64,000 nt of DNA, taken from NCBI GenBank assembly GCA_002869065.1, contig PKTR01000002.1, forward strand, positions 930,001 through 994,000. The letters run 5' to 3'. Each line of letters starts with the position of its first letter. Within the stretch, counting starts at the first letter, position 1. The notes beneath the pieces are model-generated. The model was not told the origin of the DNA, searched no databases, and was given only the letters and a program-made list of their open reading frames with translations. Source of the DNA: Hyphomicrobiales bacterium. Its GTDB lineage: Bacteria; Pseudomonadota; Alphaproteobacteria; Rhizobiales; Rhodobiaceae. The translations under genes and the position numbers were made by a program. Shown one piece after another: positions 60,855 through 64,000 of this stretch.

Positions 60855-61247
60855 TCAGCCCTTGTTCGCCAGTTCCTTGCACCACAGTTCCATTTCCTTG
60901 GTGGCGATTTCCATCGGCGGTTCGAGGAACGACAGAAGGAAATGATCGCCGAGGTCGGCGATGCCGATCGAGCGCGGGCGCACCGAAAGCACCTGCGGGT
61001 TGGGCAGCGCGAAGCCGAAGCAGAACACCAGGTTCTTGGCGTCCTTGATCTCTTCGGCGATGGCGCCGCCGAGCGATTTTGTGTGGGCGTAGTGGTCGAA
61101 GACGCCGATGAAGGCAACCTTTTCATGGGCGTCGACGCGGGCTTTCAGCGCCGCGACCACGTCGTCGACGGTTTCGCAATCGGTTTCCGACTTCTTCAGG
61201 TCGAGCATGAAGACCGGGTATTTTTCCTGCAGCATGGTCTGTTTCAC
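60855..61247 (-). CDS. Conserved hypothetical protein (DUF6858-like)
   Basis: 130-residue soluble protein, no signal peptide or membrane segment. A central LKARVDAHEKVAFIGVFDHYAHTKSL region and a VFCFGFALPNPQVLSVRPRS stretch look well ordered and coding. I tentatively place it near DUF6858 but cannot assign function. GTG start with AAGGAG seven bases upstream, which is convincing. Divergent from the periplasmic cysteine-repeat protein. Confidence 0.75.
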   Translation of the reverse strand: MKQTMLQEKYPVFMLDLKKSETDCETVDDVVAALKARVDAHEKVAFIGVFDHYAHTKSLGGAIAEEIKDAKNLVFCFGFALPNPQVLSVRPRSIGIADLGDHFLLSFLEPPMEIATKEMELWCKELANKG

Positions 61248-61516
61248 GGGTTGGCTCCTTGGTCGTGAAAAAAGAGAGGCATCCGGGATTTAGGGCCCTG
61301 CGGGGCGAAAAGCCGTCCGGCAAAATGTCGCATATCAAATACCGATTTTATGATGGCGGGCGGGCAAGCCGATGGGGCCCCGGCGCCCGATTCGTGTCGC
61401 AGGTCACATCGGACGTTCGGGGGATGCCCGATGGTGAAAAATACGAAACACTTGTCGAATGGCGGCTCGCGGCTTTCGGACGGAAGCGGGCCGCAGTTTC
61501 TCGAGGGGAGGAAATC

Positions 61517-63073
61517 GTGAAGCATCGTATCGTTCTGGCAGCCGGATCTTTGACCCTGTTGCTGACCGGTGGCGCGCAGGCGGACGAGCCCGGCGCCATC
61601 GCCCGTGACTTCTGCCAGGCGGTGGCGGCTCAGGCCAGCTGCAAGAAGGTCTTCGTCATGCCGAAAGACACCGAGCAGCGCCTCGCCGATCTGGCGGGCG
61701 GGCCGCTTCGCGGCAAGGATTCGGCGCTGAAGGACGACTGCAATGCCGGCTACAACGCTTACTACGCTTTGGAAGATGAAAAGGGACAGGATGCGGCCTG
61801 TGCGGCGGCGCTCGGCTTGTTCGGTGAGAACGGCACGCAGCGCGCCGGCCTTGTGGTCGCCCGTGCGGCGCCTTCCGGCCTGAAACTGCCGGAAGCCGCG
61901 ATTGCCGCGATGGCCACCGACCTTTGCTACGCCGTGACCGTTGCCGACAACTGCCCCGACACGAAGCTGGTCGAGGGCATCGAAGCCCGGCTCGACGGCG
62001 AAGCAGGTGTTCGCCTGCGCGAACCGGGGGGCTATTTCTCCGGCGAATGCGGCAGCGGCGCGTTTCGTGCGAGCCTTGCCAAGGGCAAGGTGGCGCTGAC
62101 CGAGTTCTGCGCCACAAGTCTTGGCGAATACGGACCGTCCGGCACGGTGCGCGCCGGCCTCCTGACTGGACCGCAGACGGCAGCGGCCGCGCCGGTGATT
62201 GTCCCGGCGCCGGGCATCGCTCCGCCGGAAAGCCAGACGCTGCGCGTCATCCAGCCGCCGAAGGACACGGCCGCAAAGAAGGTGGCGCCACCGAAGACTG
62301 GAGACAAGAAGGCCGAAGACAAGGAAGTCGCGCCGGGCATCCCGGCGAGCGCGCTCACCATCCTCACCGATCTGCCGCCGCTTCCCGAAGGCAAGACGGC
62401 GGAAGACGTGCTCGGCTTCACGCCGGGTGCCCGTTCGGCGGAGGCCTGTGCGGCGCTCACCGGCGAACTTGCCGCGGAGAGCGCGGCGCTCGAGGCCGGC
62501 AATCTGGCGGACAAGACCCGTACCGCGGTGCAGCTCGCCGCCCATATCAGGATCGCTGCCAGTGTCTGCCCGGGCGCGAGTGTTCCGGAAATGCCGCAGG
62601 CGGTTGTCGATGCGGTGGCCGCGACCGGGCTCGAGGCCTGTCACATCGTGCTCGAGGCCGACAAGACGCTTGAGGCCGCCGGCCGCGATCTGCAGAAGGC
62701 CAACGACTTCCTCAGCATGATCGCCAACACCGAGGGTCGCCTTTGGGCGCTGGAAGGCTTTGCGCCGACCTGCTCATCGGCAACCGAGCGCTCGATGTCC
62801 TCAAAGGTTCGCTTCGCCAAGAGCCAGCTCGACCGCGAGAAGGAATTCTATGGCTGCCGGCTGTGGCAGGATCTGCAGCGTCAGGAAATGGACGGGCTGC
62901 GCGTGCTGATGAAGGACAAGAAATGGGTCGAGGGCATCGCCCTCCTTGATGGCCGGATCGCGGCCGTGCTGCACGGCGCTCAGGCTGCCTGCGGCGACAA
63001 GGGCAGCGTCGACTCGATGAAGAAATACTGGCTCACCCAGCGCCAGTTCTTCCAGGGCCGGCTGATCCACTGA
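61517..63073 (+). CDS. Exported protein with duplicated four-cysteine domain
   Basis: 518 residues, GTG start with GGGAGG five bases upstream. Signal peptide about 1-22 (TGGAQA then DEP). Two tandem repeats follow: Cys33/42/75/95 and Cys137/146/178/198 with spacings 9-33-20 and 9-32-20, each ending in a similar G-T-x-R-A-G-L. A Pro/Lys linker (about 225-285) leads to an alpha-helical C-terminal half with more cysteines. I do not recognise the family. Likely periplasmic with disulfides. Confidence 0.8.
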   Translation: MKHRIVLAAGSLTLLLTGGAQADEPGAIARDFCQAVAAQASCKKVFVMPKDTEQRLADLAGGPLRGKDSALKDDCNAGYNAYYALEDEKGQDAACAAALGLFGENGTQRAGLVVARAAPSGLKLPEAAIAAMATDLCYAVTVADNCPDTKLVEGIEARLDGEAGVRLREPGGYFSGECGSGAFRASLAKGKVALTEFCATSLGEYGPSGTVRAGLLTGPQTAAAAPVIVPAPGIAPPESQTLRVIQPPKDTAAKKVAPPKTGDKKAEDKEVAPGIPASALTILTDLPPLPEGKTAEDVLGFTPGARSAEACAALTGELAAESAALEAGNLADKTRTAVQLAAHIRIAASVCPGASVPEMPQAVVDAVAATGLEACHIVLEADKTLEAAGRDLQKANDFLSMIANTEGRLWALEGFAPTCSSATERSMSSKVRFAKSQLDREKEFYGCRLWQDLQRQEMDGLRVLMKDKKWVEGIALLDGRIAAVLHGAQAACGDKGSVDSMKKYWLTQRQFFQGRLIH

Positions 63074-63123
63074 TCGCGCTCACTCGACGGGCGGATGTGT
63101 GAGCACCCACGCCCGTTGGGCGA

Positions 63124-64000
63124 TCAAGGCCACTTAACGATCGGCGGCATAGACGACAGGATCGATGCGACGTTGCCGCCGGTCTTCAGCCCGAAGATCG
63201 TGCCCCGGTCGTAGAGCAGATTGTATTCGACATAACGGCCGCGACGGACGAGCTGCTCCTCGCGGTCGTCGTCGTTCCAGGGCGTCGTCATGTTGGCGCG
63301 CACGAGCTTTGGATAGATGTCGAGGAAGGCGCGGCCGACATCCTGGGTGAAGGCGAAGTCGGCGTCCCAGTCGCCTGAGTGCAGATAGTCGTAGAAGATG
63401 CCGCCGATGCCGCGCGCCTCGTTGCGGTGCTTGAGGAAGAAATAGTCGTCACACCAGGCCTTGTATTTCGGGTAGTCGGCGACCGCGTGCGCCTCGCAGG
63501 CCGCCTGCATGGCGGCATGGAAGGCGACCGTATCGGGATCTTCCTGGGTGCGTCGTCGGTCGAGCACGGGGGTCAGGTCGGCGCCGCCGCCGAACCACTG
63601 CTTCGTCGTCACCACCATGCGGGTGTTCATGTGCACTGCCGGCACATGCGGGTTCTGCATGTGGGCGATCAGCGAGATGCCGGAGGCCCAGAAGCGCGGA
63701 TCCTGATCGGCGCCGGGGATCTGCGAGCGGAACTCCGGCGAGAACTCGCCATGCACCGCCGAGACATGCACCCCGACCTTTTCGAACACGCGGCCGTTCA
63801 TCATCGACATGACGCCGCCGCCGCCCTTGGCGCCGCTGTGGTCGGTGCGCTCCCAGGGCGTGCGTTCGAAGCGGCCCGCCGGCCGGTCGCCGAACGGCAT
63901 GTCAGCCGGCAGTTCGTCCTCGATCTGTTCGAAGGCCGAGCAGATCGAATCGCGCAGTTCGGCAAACCACGCGGTGGCGCGGGCCTTCTTGTCTTCCAGC
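63124..64000 (-). CDS. hemF: Oxygen-dependent coproporphyrinogen III oxidase (5' end outside window)
   Basis: Converts coproporphyrinogen III to protoporphyrinogen IX using O2. 291 residues are visible, starting in the [20 protein letters not shown] region near the N-terminus and running to the normal end SMPPIVKWP. Signatures: [47 protein letters not shown] and [15 protein letters not shown]. The start codon is beyond position 64000. Confidence 0.96.
   Translation of the reverse strand, partial: LEDKKARATAWFAELRDSICSAFEQIEDELPADMPFGDRPAGRFERTPWERTDHSGAKGGGGVMSMMNGRVFEKVGVHVSAVHGEFSPEFRSQIPGADQDPRFWASGISLIAHMQNPHVPAVHMNTRMVVTTKQWFGGGADLTPVLDRRRTQEDPDTVAFHAAMQAACEAHAVADYPKYKAWCDDYFFLKHRNEARGIGGIFYDYLHSGDWDADFAFTQDVGRAFLDIYPKLVRANMTTPWNDDDREEQLVRRGRYVEYNLLYDRGTIFGLKTGGNVASILSSMPPIVKWP

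Overview
The window looks like a chromosomal segment of a GC-rich alphaproteobacterium, probably order Hyphomicrobiales (Rhizobiales). This is inferred from gene order (maeB|mutS-glnD-murJ-trpS; secB, dnaQ-coaE-aroE-maf-PDRP | hemE-hemJ-rho; mnmE-mnmG-rsmG-parA-parB) and from CtrA-type sites (TTAA-N7-TTAA) and GANTC sites at the predicted origin. It is mostly core genome. I see no transposase, phage gene, CRISPR array, rRNA or tRNA gene.

Layout. 0-3 kb: a membrane protein, a glycolipid-binding-family protein, infC with a non-canonical AUU start, and an alpha/beta hydrolase. 3-6 kb: cytochrome bc1 operon (petABC). 6-18.5 kb: trmL, malic enzyme, mutS, glnD, murJ, trpS. 18.5-23 kb: a GAF-PAS-GGDEF diguanylate cyclase, then a tight Tim44/mltA/smr/HTH cluster. 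23-28.7 kb: fxsA, secB, dnaQ, coaE-aroE, maf and the PEP synthase/PPDK regulatory protein. 28.7-29.1 kb: predicted replication origin. 29-40.6 kb: hemE, hemJ, rho, a thioredoxin-domain (YyaL) protein, mnmE, mnmG, rsmG, parA, parB, with parS-like sites scattered between them. 40.6-42.6 kb: a LuxR/LuxI quorum-sensing pair directly after parB, each gene preceded by a CtrA box. 42.8-46.3 kb: pyruvate carboxylase with a TTG start. 46.5-50.2 kb: nitrogen module of amtB, a second amtB broken by one amber codon, and glnK, with sigma-54 and NtrC-like sites. 50.3-52.2 kb: a split Aer-like pair (PAS protein plus chemoreceptor). 52.5-64 kb: amino-acid oxidase, nth, DUF2244 protein, Ada-like protein, coaA-hisE-hisF-hisA, rmlA, two uncharacterised proteins and the 5'-truncated hemF.

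Connections. GlnD (12.5 kb) should uridylylate GlnK (49.6 kb), which gates AmtB. The origin, ParA/ParB, parS sites and CtrA boxes form a replication and segregation locus, and the quorum-sensing genes appear wired into the same CtrA circuit. HemE, HemJ and HemF are haem-synthesis steps supplying the bc1 haems.

The least explained material is between genes: a 339-bp inverted-repeat element ending 4 bp before murJ, hairpin pairs with compensatory changes at 6.7 and 60.6 kb, and small palindromes at gene ends.
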